This document shows, piece by piece, positions 42,945 to 54,069 of a DNA stretch of 64,000 bases. The notes below the pieces were generated by a model. That model was given only the letters and a program-made list of their open reading frames with translations, was not told where the DNA came from and made no database searches. The position numbers and the translations under genes were made by a program. Source of the stretch: Gordius sp. MW1 (taxonomy: Eukaryota; Nematomorpha; Gordioida; Gordea; Gordiidae); contig OZ038526.1 in assembly GCA_964036665.1 (NCBI GenBank), positions 17,298,001 to 17,362,000 on the forward strand. Direction: 5' to 3'. The stretch's first letter is position 1, and each line of letters starts with the position of its first letter.

Positions 42945-45474
42945 AGGAAGAAAGAACTTTATTTTTATCAAAATTTTTATTATGTAAAATACAATGAAGG
43001 AAAAAACGGTCAAATATACCTTAGATGCCGTAATTCAAATTGTAAAGGGAGAGCAATAAAGCATGGGACCACATATTTTATTACTAAAGCACATTTGGAT
43101 ATACCACATAAAGGTATAATGTTTTATAGTCCTTTATTTTATATATCTATTCTATAGCAGGAATAACACAAGCTATTACTATTCCAAATTTAATAGTAAA
43201 TATAACAAGCAATGAAAGTAAATATTTTTGATTTTTTTTAAACTTTATAATAGCCTCTGTGACAAGTTCAATTGTAAGATTCTCTTCAAATAATCCTTCA
43301 AATATTCGAGGTTAGTTTTATTAAAAGATATATCCATTTAAAAACTTTTATAGTGCTAAATTTTGATAACTTTAGAACTTCTTTAGCTCATAGACCATTT
43401 ACCTCTATTACAAATATGACTCCAAGTAATTTATGATTGAATTTTGTATATTTTTTCTTAAGTTCTTAATTCATGTTCCAGTGTCTCTTATAGACCATTA
43501 TCGTCCATTACAAATCTGACACCAAGTCCCAATGTCTCTTATACAACATTTACCCCTATTACAAATATGACTCCAAGTAATTTATGATTGAGTTTTGTAT
43601 ATTTTTTCTTTAGTTCTTAATTCATGTTCCAGTGTCTCTTATAGACCATTATCGTCCATTACAAATCTGACACCAAGTCCCAATGTCTCTTATACAACAT
43701 TTACCCCTATTACAAATATGACTCCAAGTAATTTATGATTGAGTTTTGTATATTTTTTCTTTAGTTCTTAATTCATGTTCCAGTGTCTCTTATAGACCAT
43801 TATCGTCCATTACAAATCTGACACCAAGTCCCAATGTCTCTTATACAACATTTACCCCTATTACAAATATGACTCCAAGTAATTTATGATTGAGTTTTGT
43901 ATATTTTTTCTTTAGTTCTTAATTCATGTTCCAGTGTCTCTTATAGACCATTATCGTCCATTACAAATCTGACACCAAGTCCCAATGTCTCTTATACAAC
44001 ATTTACCCCTATTACAAATATGACTCCAAGTAATTTATGATTGAGTTTTGTATATTTTTTCTTTAGTTCTTAATTCATGTTCCAGTGTCTCTTATAGACC
44101 ATTATCGTCCATTACAAATCTGACACCAAGTCCCAATGTCTCTTATACAACATTTACCCCTATTACAAATATGACTCCAAGTAATTTATGATTGAGTTTT
44201 GTATATTTTTTCTTTAGTTCTTAATTCATGTTCCAGTGTCTCTTATAGACCATTATCGTCCATTACAAATCTGACACCAAGTCCCAATGTCTCTTATACA
44301 ACATTTACCCCTATTACAAATATGACTCCAAGTAATTTATGATTGAGTTTTGTATATTTTTTCTTTAGTTCTTAATTCATGTTCCAGTGTCTCTTATAGA
44401 CCATTATCGTCCATTACAAATCTGACACCAAGTCCCAATGTCTCTTATACAACATTTACCCCTATTACAAATATGACTCCAAGTAATTTATGATTGAGTT
44501 TTGTATATTTTTTATTTAGTTCTTAATTCATGTTCCAGTGTCTCTTATAGACTATTATCGTCCATTACAAATCTGACACCAAGTCCCAGTGTAACAATTA
44601 ATGATGCCCAACTCCTATTAGATGCTTGTCAAAATATCCAAGCAACATGCCCCCGTAACTTATTTATATTCTTATAACTAGCTAATATTTGTTTACAGCC
44701 ATGAGATTTTTACCATCTCAAAAAAAGGGTGTTATTCTCTATTTCAGAGGATATTTATATAATAAAATAAAACATTCCAATGGTACGACTTATTATAGAT
44801 GCCGTGGGCTTTGCGGGATTCATTCCCTGATGCTGATGTTAAAGGTACGATGATAACATTTTATACTAATTTTAAAAGGCTGTCTATTCCATTTTTCGCA
44901 GGCGATCTTCCGGAAAATGCGGACACTGGGCCTATCAGATCTATATAAGAGTAATGTACTTTTCCAAAGACTCATACGACGAATATTAGCTGTGCCTTTT
45001 TTGTTACCTAATCACATTATTTTGTTGTATAACGATTGCATATCGCAAATTAGTCTGATACCAGAGGCCTCAGACTGGTTTAAGTATATTAAAGATACTT
45101 GGGTAGGACCCAGTGCAATCTTTCCATATACTATGTGGGAAAGGGTTCACGCCGAAGGCCCTCGTACCAACAACCATCTAGAAGGCTTTCACCATGCCTT
45201 AAAATGCTTGATTGGGATAGCCCATCCCGTCATATATGAATTTATTGAAAACCTGTTAGCCGTACAGGAAAAAAACGACATAAACATGCTACACATAAAT
45301 CAAGGAAAGCAAATATACGAGGATAATAAAAAATATAAAATCATTAATTCGCAAATAAATAGGCTTATCACTAATTATAAAAGCAATTGTAATAATACTG
45401 ATATTTTTTTATATTCCGATACTATCGCGAGCTATTTACATTTAGAATCGCACGAAAATCCTAGTCAAAATTAA
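42945..45474 (+). CDS. FLYWCH-finger / tandem-exon / MULE C-terminus gene
   Basis: Recognised exons: 42945-43113, 43158-43217, 43254-43310, 43354-43425, seven 114-nt exons starting 43463, 43614, 43765, 43916, 44067, 44218 and 44369, then 44520-44654, 44699-44844 and 44902-45474. Total 2010 nt, in frame throughout (669 aa plus an unseen N-terminus); introns mostly 36-57 bp. Exon 1 encodes a FLYWCH-like finger (FYYVKYNEGKNGQIYLRCRN, SNCKGRA, HLDIPH). The middle is Ser/Thr/Pro/Asn-rich. Exon 44699 holds a second half-finger (SNGTTYYRCRGLCGIHSL). The last exon matches MULE transposase C-termini (AIFRKMRTLGLSDLYKSN, MWERVHAEGPRTNNHLEGFH, HPVIYEFIENLLAVQ). The MULE catalytic core is not encoded. 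Either a domesticated gene or a degenerate-by-deletion transposon; the intact frame favours selection. The upstream exon(s) with ATG are not identified. Confidence 0.75.
43463..44633 (+). repeat. 151-bp tandem exon+intron units
   Basis: Seven essentially identical units (114-nt exon + 37-nt intron GTAATTTATGATTG ... TTTCTTTAG) plus an eighth, changed copy from 44520. Each exon is phase 1 on both sides, so any number of units keeps the frame. Each encodes 38 residues with two related halves (VSYRPLSSITNLTPSPN and VSYTTFTPITNMTP) and 15 Ser/Thr. Exon 43354-43425 is a diverged relative (HRPFTSITNMTP). Confidence 0.93.
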
Positions 45475-45508
45475 TTTGTTTTTTATGAATATATTTTTGT
45501 GTAATTCC

Positions 45509-45518
45509 AATAAATAAA
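45509..45518 (+). terminator. Poly(A) signals of the FLYWCH/MULE gene
   Basis: Two overlapping AATAAA hexamers about 35 bp after the stop codon at 45472-45474. Confidence 0.6.
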
Positions 45519-45679
45519 ATTAAAATATGTTGTAGAATACGACTTCTTAAGTTTGCAAAATATTTACCAGGTTTTAAGAGACTTATACCATTTAAAAAAA
45601 TTACATAAATTTTATATTCTCTACCGTTAATTTTAAATTATTGGTTTATTTTGTGCATATAAATTTTTAAAATTAATAA

Positions 45680-46434
45680 ATGCGGTTAGACATTAAAGAA
45701 GATGGTAGATATGATTTAATTTATAATAATTTTAATTAAGTATGGGTATTTGTGTTTATTTAAAATAAGACATGAATATGTTTGTTTGTAATAGGTAAAG
45801 ATGGGACTGAATTAAAAAAAACTCTTGTTTTATCCCTTACTATGGGGAATTATGGTAATTATTTTTAAGCATTAGATATTTTAAATATATATAAGTTAAA
45901 GGCAGATATTATTCTGCTTCCAGCAGTGAAATTCGCATGAACTCTGAAATCGGCAAGAAAGATTTTGGTTTTAATATAAAAGTATTATATATATTTTCAT
46001 GTTTTAGGTCAAGATGAGAATTGGAATTCTGCTGGAGTGGGGAAAACTGTCCCTTCTTTTTCTTATGATAAAAATGCTGGTAATTAAAATTATGCAAGGT
46101 ATTTTTATTTTATTAATATACATTGATAAAGATGAGTGTATTGGCAGATTGCTCAGTCTCTGAAAGTGAAAAACATGGGCAAAATTTAAAACTTTTTTTT
46201 ATAAATTATTATGCCTCATTGACAAAAGTATCACTGAAATGTGACATTAGTGAAAATAAAGCTTGCAAAGAATCTCTGGGAAAGTTTACTAAGACTGTTA
46301 TATCTGAAATTAAAATAGGTTCAATCAATCTGCAGTTGAGCTTATTTCAGGATGCTCATTTTTCCAGAGTTTTGAGAGGCTCCAACAGATCCGAGAGATG
46401 TAAAAATGATGTGTCGTCATTTTCACGGCGGTGA
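45680..46434 (+). CDS. Candidate gene built of short phase-1 exons
   Basis: Possible exons: ATG at 45680 (MRLDIKED) to about 45704, then 45795-45854, 45902-45967 and 46008-46079 (60, 66 and 72 nt), and 46148-46434. Each has GT/AG borders, starts and ends in phase 1 and is open only in that phase. Peptides are GKDGTELKKTLVLSLTMGNY, YYSASSSEIRMNSEIGKKDF, GQDENWNSAGVGKTVPSF and, last, HGQNLKLFFINYYASLTKVS. No domain recognised. The donor at 45968 (GTTTTA) and acceptor at 46147 are weak. The last exon runs towards a hAT-like relic (46440-46738), so its end may be transposon sequence. It could be a real lineage-specific gene or a fortuitous chain. Confidence 0.35.
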
Positions 46435-46439
46435 CGAAG

Positions 46440-46738
46440 AATATCTTTATGCCGACATATAATCAATCAAATTTCTTGCGGCTACTTTGAATGGATCAGA
46501 AACACCTTTAAAATTTATTCAAAAATGCGATTTGTGGTATGAAGAGTTGAAACGGTTCGGTGCCAAACTAATGACAATACCTTTGGCAACGGCGACTGTT
46601 TAAAGGTCCTTTAGTGCAATAAACCGAATTATGGTTACATTAAGAAACAGGCGAGGGGAGATATCTTTAGACCACTGTATGAGAATATCTATAGTAGGGG
46701 CTGACAATTTCCGAATTTATCTTTATAACTACATATAA
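46440..46738 (+). pseudogene. hAT transposase C-terminal relic
   Basis: Reads FLAATLNGSETPLKFIQKCD, LWYEELKRFGAKLMTIPLAT, then a stop, then RSFSAINRIMVTLRNRRGEI and LDHCMRISIVG. This is the late catalytic and dimerisation region of a hAT-type transposase (A-T-A-x-x-R-S-F-S), with an in-frame stop at the conserved motif. No ends found. Confidence 0.75.
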
Positions 46739-47681
46739 TAATTCCCAAAGAATCGACGAAGTAAACAGCGAAGAATATTATATAAGTATCATAATAACGA
46801 ACCAAAGAATCCCACAAAGAAAAGATGCGGATTCATATTATCATTCCTTGTAAGACGTGATTTAAAAAATGTTTTTATCATCAGAAGTTTTTGTGAAAAG
46901 TGGTGGTCTCTGCCACAGATATTACTTTCTGTAGCATAAACTCTTAAATTATATTTTATTGAAAATTGCAAACAAAAGACTTACCTTCAAGTTTTCCATA
47001 TTTTTCTTCATTAGTTATAGCTCTAGCATATAGAAATATGACTCGTTGCACATATTAAACAATTTTGTTTAACATATAATATATTGTATCTATTATAGAT
47101 TTGTAAAATTTCTTTTAAATATCACCTATGATACTGTATAAAAAACAAGTATACTTTTTATTAATCTTATGGTATTCTTGTAGTAATATAACTTTAATTA
47201 AAAAATATATCATTTATATATAAACTTATTTTGTAGCATTTGTTTTTATTATGTTTATAATCCATTTAAAAAACATATAACACAATAAAACTACTTATAA
47301 TATACTATTACAATAGAACATTGGTACCTTTATGATTTAGATGACTTTATTCACATCCCTCATTATAATTTGAATACACAACAGACATTGCAGTATAATA
47401 TTTGAATCCCTTACGATTTAACATTGTTATTCATATTACCCTATTTACAATTATATATAAATTTATTCTTAGCGATCTATAATCATTCTATCTTTTTGTT
47501 ATACATTTAGTAATAAACTTAAATCTTATTTACATTTTGTATTTTATATAAATTTAATTTAAAATCATATGATATTTCTACATAATAATTTTGATACATA
47601 CATTATATTTGTCTTCTGAATTTTTATCTTTTGTACCGGATTCCCTAAAATGTCATAAAGAGTAGTCAGCTGACTTTACCA
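46739..47681. other. AT-rich intergenic stretch upstream of the GATE-16 gene
   Basis: No ORF or repeat that I can support. Confidence 0.4.
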
Positions 47682-48166
47682 ATGATTTGGAAATATAAAG
47701 AAGAGAACCTTTTAGGTAGGTAAAATGAATATTAAAAATTTTAAAAAAATTATTTAGCTAACAGAAAAGCTGAGAGTGATAAAATCTTTAAAAAATATCC
47801 TGATAGAATACCAGTATTAGAAATTTTTATGAATACATTGTTTTAGATAATTGTAGAAAAAGTCCCACATTCACAAGTGCCTGACATTGATAAACATAAA
47901 TATTTGGTTCCAATAGATATTACTGTTGCTCAGCTTATATGGATAATTCGGAAAAGAATTCGTATTGAAGCAGAAAAATCTCTTTCAATTTTTGTTGGTG
48001 AAATAATTCCTAATACATCGTGATATTTATTAATATTTGCTATTAATTAAAATATAGAATAACATTAAACCAACTTTATAAAGAACACAAAGATGAAGAT
48101 GGTTTTTTGTATCTTTGCTATAGCGGTGAAAATACTTTTGGATCCCAACGCCTTGTCAAAAAATAA
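47682..48166 (+). CDS. GABARAPL2: GATE-16/GABARAPL2-type Atg8 ubiquitin-like protein
   Basis: Four exons, 47682-47715, 47758-47813, 47847-48019, 48058-48166; introns 42, 33 and 38 bp; 123 aa in continuous phase. The N-terminus [20 protein letters not shown] corresponds to the two N-terminal helices of GATE-16. Then come [73 protein letters not shown] and ENTFG. VAQ-x-x-[15 protein letters not shown] and SGENTFG point to GATE-16 rather than GABARAP or LC3. Gly116 is the expected Atg4 cleavage and lipidation site, followed by an unusually long tail SQRLVKK. It acts in autophagosome membranes and intra-Golgi traffic. The first exon is only 34 nt. Splice sites inferred from homology; the third intron starts GTGATA. 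Confidence 0.95.
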
Positions 48167-49829
48167 ATTCTTCTAGTATTTATTTACATTATATAAATAT
48201 TTTTATTGTATACATTATCACCTAATGCTTAGCATTTTTATCATATTTACTTAAAACTTATTTAAATAAATTTGATTTTTTACTATACTTTTATGTATTT
48301 TAAATGTGGGATTTGTACCTAAATAGTATTTCTTAATAAAGGTGAATTAATTATTCTATATTTTATATATAAGTGTTTGTGTCAAGCTTACATTTCAGAG
48401 TATAAAAATTTTGTAAAGTTTATTGAAATATGATTTTTTTAATTGTTTATAACTTATATGAATTGGTTTAAAATATATAATTGAACAAATATATACTAAT
48501 TATGATTTGCAGTGGCTTACCTAGAGTGAGGGCCCCAAGGGGGGATGACATGAGAGGTTGAGATAGCAGAGAGATTTTGAAGCATCCCAATACCAGAATC
48601 CTGACCTTTTAAGCCCACTGGGCTCTCACCCCCTTCCCCCTCTAGCAATGCCATCAGATGTTTACAACTATGTTTTGCTCATGAAATCTTAAAAAATGTG
48701 TCTATGAAAAAGTATAACACTTGTTTGGTACTATTAATTTTGGAAGTGGCAGTATATTTTAAATAGTTTTATATTCTTTTGGTAAAAAAATTTATATCAA
48801 CATAAATTTTAATCCCTAACTTCTATTAATTGTGAAACTATAATTATGAATTTTTACTAGATTCACATTTATTCAAGTCTATAACCAAAAGAAGCTTTGT
48901 TTACATTTTTTGAGTATGTTTTTTTAAATGTTTTAAAGTCTCCTGTGTTTATTTAATATATCTTATTGACCCAATGGTACTGAATTAAATAGCTATCTTG
49001 CATGTGACGCTTTTTTATGCCTCCTTTTTTTGAATGTATATACCTCATATTTAAATACTTGCTCTGCCCACTAATAAATAATATGGAAGCTAATGACTAA
49101 TGTTCTATCATTCATTATACAATTTTAATTCCTTTCCATATATTTTTAGTAGAAGTATATTAAATTGTAAATTATGTATGTGTTGGCATAAAAAAGATGG
49201 ATATTATGTGTTATTTAGTATTTCAATTGCTTCAAATGATTTATTGTAGTTTTAAAATTTACAAATTTCCTAAACATTATGTTTTTTTTCTCACACATTT
49301 ATTTATGCTCTTAAATTAAATATTAAATACTATAAAATTGTGCATTAAAATCTTTACGGGATTATTTTTTTAATGTCAAGTTGCAAGATTTAAAAAATTT
49401 AATAGCATTTCACAAAAAATATTTAATAGGAACAAAAGTTATATGTGTACAGGCTTTGTACACTTTCACCATAGTTTTATTGAGGGCATTCTATCTATGC
49501 CAAAATTATGGTTAAAAAATTCTAAAATTTACAAATTTTATATGAAAATCTACCATAATTTCTCCAACAGGGCAAATAGCATTATAAAAGGGGGACGGGG
49601 CAAGGTGTGTGATATGACTGTGATGCTTATTAATATTTAAAAAAATTTATCTTTTGAAATAACAACATCAATAACTTTACGAAACTTTTGTGCTTTTAAA
49701 AGAATTTTTGAATAGTGATGAACCCAACATTTCGAATTCATTTTAATTGACATCAAGTTTCTGCTGATAAAACTTAAATGTTGAAGTGTTTTTTTGATTT
49801 TAATAGATTTTTTCCCTCGTACAGAATAC
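48167..49829. other. AT-rich stretch downstream of GATE-16
   Basis: AATAAA overlaps the stop codon (48162-48167) and another lies near 48336. 48510-48660 is less AT-rich (GGCCCCAAGGGGGGATGACA) and may be a repeat piece. No supported gene. Confidence 0.4.
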
Positions 49830-50034
49830 TTTTAAGAGATTTATTGTCAACAGGATTATTAGAAGGCGTTATAAAATAATTGTAATTATTATAATAATAT
49901 TTCGTCCTATTCAAGGATATCTTCAGATTATGATAATTTGAAGATGTCCTTCAATAGGACGAAATATTATTATAATAATTATAACTATTTTTTAACTCCC
50001 TCTAATATTCCTGTTGACAATAAATCTCTTAAAA
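49830..50034. repeat. 205-bp palindromic MITE
   Basis: Arms of ~95 bp (TTTTAAGAGATTTATTGTCA ... TTCGTCCTATTCAAGGATAT) are inverted copies around a 12-bp centre. No coding capacity. Confidence 0.88.
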
Positions 50035-50854
50035 TGTTTTTTTGATCTTTTTTAGCCGGAATCAATTTATAGCGATGGCCATCATCAAACGATTCGCAAG
50101 CCCTACATCTAAAAGAGGTGACATGCGATCTTACGCTTTGCCTAAATTTAGAAAGTTTTGTACTAAAATTTGGTTTGTATTTTCCAATTTGGATATCAAG
50201 TTTGGCCGTGAGAGCAATTTTTTATAGCAAAATACATTACACCTTTAAACAAGTTAAATCTATGAAGGGGTGCATTTTGAATTTTTAAATAATTTGGGCA
50301 TCAAATATAGTAATAATTAGTTATTTTATTGGCAGAGGAACTGTAACTATAGTTGGCTATTTTAGGCTGTTCAATAAAGTTGCCGTTACATTTAATCTCT
50401 TTAAAAATCATTTATAAATTTAAATTTTAAAGTATATTGTGGTGTAGTTTGTGTTATCGCTTTTAATATCAATTTCCATGGCGGAAAATATGTGAATATT
50501 ATTACCTCTCTTGATAAAAATTCTGATAGAATATTAAAATAAATAAACTACTACAGTTAAACCATTTAAGTGCTATCTCTTGAACCAAATAATTTAAATT
50601 TACGCATGAATTCAGTTACAATAATTATCCTATCTTAAAGTATTGACTAAGGTAAGAAATTTTTAAGTTAATGCTATAAGTGAACTAGGTCAGCATTTTC
50701 ATAATAAATTTATTAAAATTACTATTGAAAACGAATGATTACCATATCTAGGCGTTAAATAAAAGGTGTTTTGTTTGGTAATAAAATTAAAATCTCAATT
50801 TAATTATTTTATTAAAAATAATTTAGAGGGGGGGGGGTTGAATTTGAATTGAAG
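50035..50854. other. AT-rich stretch, one unassigned short frame
   Basis: 50075-50227 carries a frame with MAIIKRFASPTSKRGDMRSY followed by ALPKFRKFCTKIWFVFSN, possibly a terminal exon, but no family is recognised. A G-run at 50827-50837 precedes the RTE 5' end. Confidence 0.3.
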
Positions 50855-53040
50855 ACCTACGACGGTCCCAAGTCCGTATGCAAAAAGTGGACGGTTTCCG
50901 TCAGGCCGAAAACCGGCTGTAAAATCTATAATAGAACGCTAGGGCGTCCTCCGCAAACGACGCCAACTGCATCTTTTGCCCGTGCCATACACTAGGGTTA
51001 CTGCGTCACTACGAATACGGTTAAAGAAATTAGTTGCGGTAAGAATGCGAATAACGGAAGGAGCATCGAGGTCGCACAAATGCTGAAAAGAAGAAAGGTA
51101 CACATCGCCTGCCTACAAGAGACGAGGTGGAACGGAAAGCTCGGGAGTTAGGAGAAAGATGCAAACTATTCTACAGTGGGTCACCAAATCGTAGAAACGA
51201 AATCGGTATCGTTCTAAGCGAATAGTTCGTGGAAGTCAAGCGTTGTTCAGACAGGTTAATGTGGTTAAAAATTGCATCAAGGGGCTTTCTAACCGTTATG
51301 GGAGCGTATGCTCCCCATCTTGGGTCTATGGAATCAGAGAGAGACTTATACTTCGATTATTTGAAAAATGAAATACAAGGAATAGGAAAGGAAGAAAAGC
51401 TAATTATTGAGGCGGATTTTAACGCTCACATAGGGAGAGATCGCCTCGGATATAAAGGAAATTATGGAGGATATGGTCATGGTCGGAAGAGCAAAGAAGG
51501 GGAAAAACTTCTTCAAGTATCCCAAGAATGCGACATGGCAATCGTTAGCACCTTTTCAAAGCGCGAAGATCATATTGTGTCCTATAAAAGTGGGAAGCAT
51601 TTTAGTCAAATTGACTATCTGCTCATGCGGCGGAAAAACTTATAGAGTATCAAGGATTGCAAAGTGATGTTGGAAGGAGAAATGTCAAGCAACATCCTCC
51701 ACTTGTGATTGATCTCGAAAGAAAAGTATTTCCCGAAGGAAGAGGGTTTTTTAACCTCGAATTTGATACGAATGGCTAAAGGATACGTAGACGAACGAAA
51801 AATACCATCAAAAAGCCTCCTCACTCTTGGGTACAAGGAAGTTGAAAGGGGACGATTAGGAGACGTTAACTGAAGATATAAAGGAAACGGCGATTCGTTC
51901 TAGGGCCAGACCAAAGGAGGCAAAGCTATGAATAGGGAATTAAGGTGGTGGGATCAATCGGTTAGGGATTTCATCGCAATAAAAAAAATTCTTTATAGTC
52001 GGTGGCATAAATCGAAAATGTCCGAGGATTATCAAGAGTACGGGGAGGTAAAGAGAGCCGCGAAAAAGGTCGTTTCAATAGCGAATAATGCCGCGTACAG
52101 AGAGGCAAACAAATTGGACGATAAGGGGAGGGGAAAGGCTTATGTTCAAATTTGCAAGATAGGGGAGAAGAAAAGTCGCGATGTCGGAGTCCTTTAAATA
52201 GTCAAAAACGAGAAGGATCCAACCTTATTCAAGCCGAAAGAAGTGATGGAAAGGATATTTAAAGAAATTTATAAATATTGCATATGACAAGGATTCCCTT
52301 CCCAAAATTGAGCCAAATATAAGCATGGTCGAACTCTTTCAGGAGGATGAAATTAGGACACAAATGAACAAGATGCAAAAAGCAAATGGCAAAGATGGAA
52401 TACTTATGGGAGCATGGGTCGGGTGCCGAGAAGAACAAGTCACGACATGACGAAACTCTTTAACTAGATATTGGTAGAAAAGCCAATTCCTAATCAATGG
52501 AGAGAAAGCACCATTATTCAAAGGCAAAGGAGACACTCAAGAGTGTGCCAATTACAGAGGTGTCAAGCTAACTTGCCACTTCTTGATGGAAATAGTAATA
52601 AGGCTAAATACGAGGTGGAAATATCGGCTAACAAGTTTGGATTTGTGGCCGGCAATTCTACAATCGACTCAATCTTCGAACTAAAATAAATGATGGAAAA
52701 ATGTGATCAAAGTAGAAGAGACTTATCGATTTAAAGAAAGCTTATGACACTGTCCCTCGCGATTTAATATGGTGGTACATGAGAAAACCAAATATCCCTG
52801 ACGCATATATACGGCATTGAAATTCATGAAGCTTAAATTCGTGCGTTAGGACAACAGTTGGAGACTTTAAACCTTTTGAGGTTGAAATTGGATTACATCA
52901 AGGATCTTCTCTAAGTCCCTTTTAATTTAATATAATTATGGACACAATAACCATAGACATTTAAAAGCCATCGCCATGGTGTATGCCATCTGCCGACGAA
53001 GAGAAAAAGTGAAAACTGGTCAAAGCGCTTAGCTGGATTA
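50855..53040 (+). mobile_element. RTE-type LINE copy III, 3' truncated
   Basis: Starts ACCTACGACGGTCCCAAGTC, the same 5' end as copy II. The endonuclease is legible at 51229-51645 (RLMWLKIASRGFLTVMGAYA, IIEADFNAHIGRDRLGY, KHFSQIDYLLMRRKNL), the linker at 51928-52197 (RRWHK-like YSRWHKSKMSEDYQEY), and RT fragments from 52300 to 52950 (NKFGFVAGNSTIDSIFELK; LHQGSSLSPF). It stops near 53040 before the C-terminal block. Multiple frameshifts. Confidence 0.9.
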
Positions 53041-53052
53041 AAGAAATTTATA

Positions 53053-53127
53053 TTTGCCCCCCCCCCCCCAATTTAACTTTTAAAGTTTTCGCCCCTCCCC
53101 TAACCCAAAACCTGGCTACGCCCATGT
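53053..53127. repeat. G/C-run dispersed repeat copy
   Basis: A C-run, GTTTTCGCCCCTCCCCTAA and AAAACCTGGCTACGCCCATG match the family at 8931, 13660 and 37120. Confidence 0.6.
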
Positions 53128-53135
53128 GTTATCGT

Positions 53136-53475
53136 CTATTTTGAGGCTTTAGCCAGGGTTAATAAAGGGTCTTAATTTGCCCAAATATCTAACTAAGTGA
53201 AATATTGAAAAACGTTTAAATTTCTATCTGACAGACCCGGTTTGAAAAAAATGTTATTATTTGCTATAACTATAATATCGAATTTTAGATACTTCAAAAC
53301 ATTCTATAGTTTTTTTTTAATTTGCACTTTCCTTAGAAAATGTTATCCTTATGGTTTAATTCATATTTTTATATATATTTTTTTTGAATTGACATGCTTT
53401 ATTAAAAAAAAAGTATTAAATACATAGTCGAATTAATAAAAAGATACAAGAACAAAAAATTTATAAAAAAAATGA
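53136..53475. other. AT-rich sequence related to the hAT-6 interior
   Basis: 53310-53360 (TGCACTTTCC(T/A)TAGAAAATG, then TTATC(C/T)TTATG) matches the reverse complement of about 57165-57200 inside hAT-6, so a piece of that transposon family lies here in opposite orientation. No ends found. Confidence 0.45.
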
Positions 53476-54069
53476 TTAAAACACATTAGCCGTTTCTTCA
53501 TCTTCTTTAAGAATGGGCATTGAATACATCAAAGAATAAAAATTGGATTTAGCGATCGCAATGGCGATTGATTGTCTTAGTAAAAAACTATTCGATATTT
53601 TAGAAGAAGGCGAGCGTTTATTGAGTTCTTAAAAAAATTTAATGCGCTCTTCCCAAACGTCCCTGAGCACGACAAGACGATAGGAATAAAACTCGGCCTT
53701 CGGCCCTCGTGGGAAGGGGGAGAAGGGAAGGGAAGAGGGGAAGGGAAGGGGGGACGACTCATCTGTACTTCGTATAAATGTATCATATTTGCTATGCAAT
53801 TTATGGGCGAGAAAGGTGGGAAGGGGCGAGAATGCAGGGGTATTAAATGCCTATTGATTAATTAATTATTTATACAAATTTTCCATTTATAAGCAAAATG
53901 TAATATAGGCAAGGGTTAGATTTAGTGTTTGCATCTAGTTGCGTATTACATTAGTTTTTACGGCCTTTAGTGATTATGGGTCTAACAAACATTATATTAT
54001 AAAACATCACAATGTTAAGAATTTGCAGAATTGTTGGGAGAAATTTTTTGTTGAATTTGAACAATTTTT

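Noticed and set aside
43463..44633. CRISPR-like array or plain satellite
   Set aside because: Units are head-to-tail without variable spacers, and each contains a correctly phased exon and intron that extend the reading frame of flanking exons.
49443..49640. 65-codon plus-strand frame
   Set aside because: AT-rich, no recognisable domain, no splice context.
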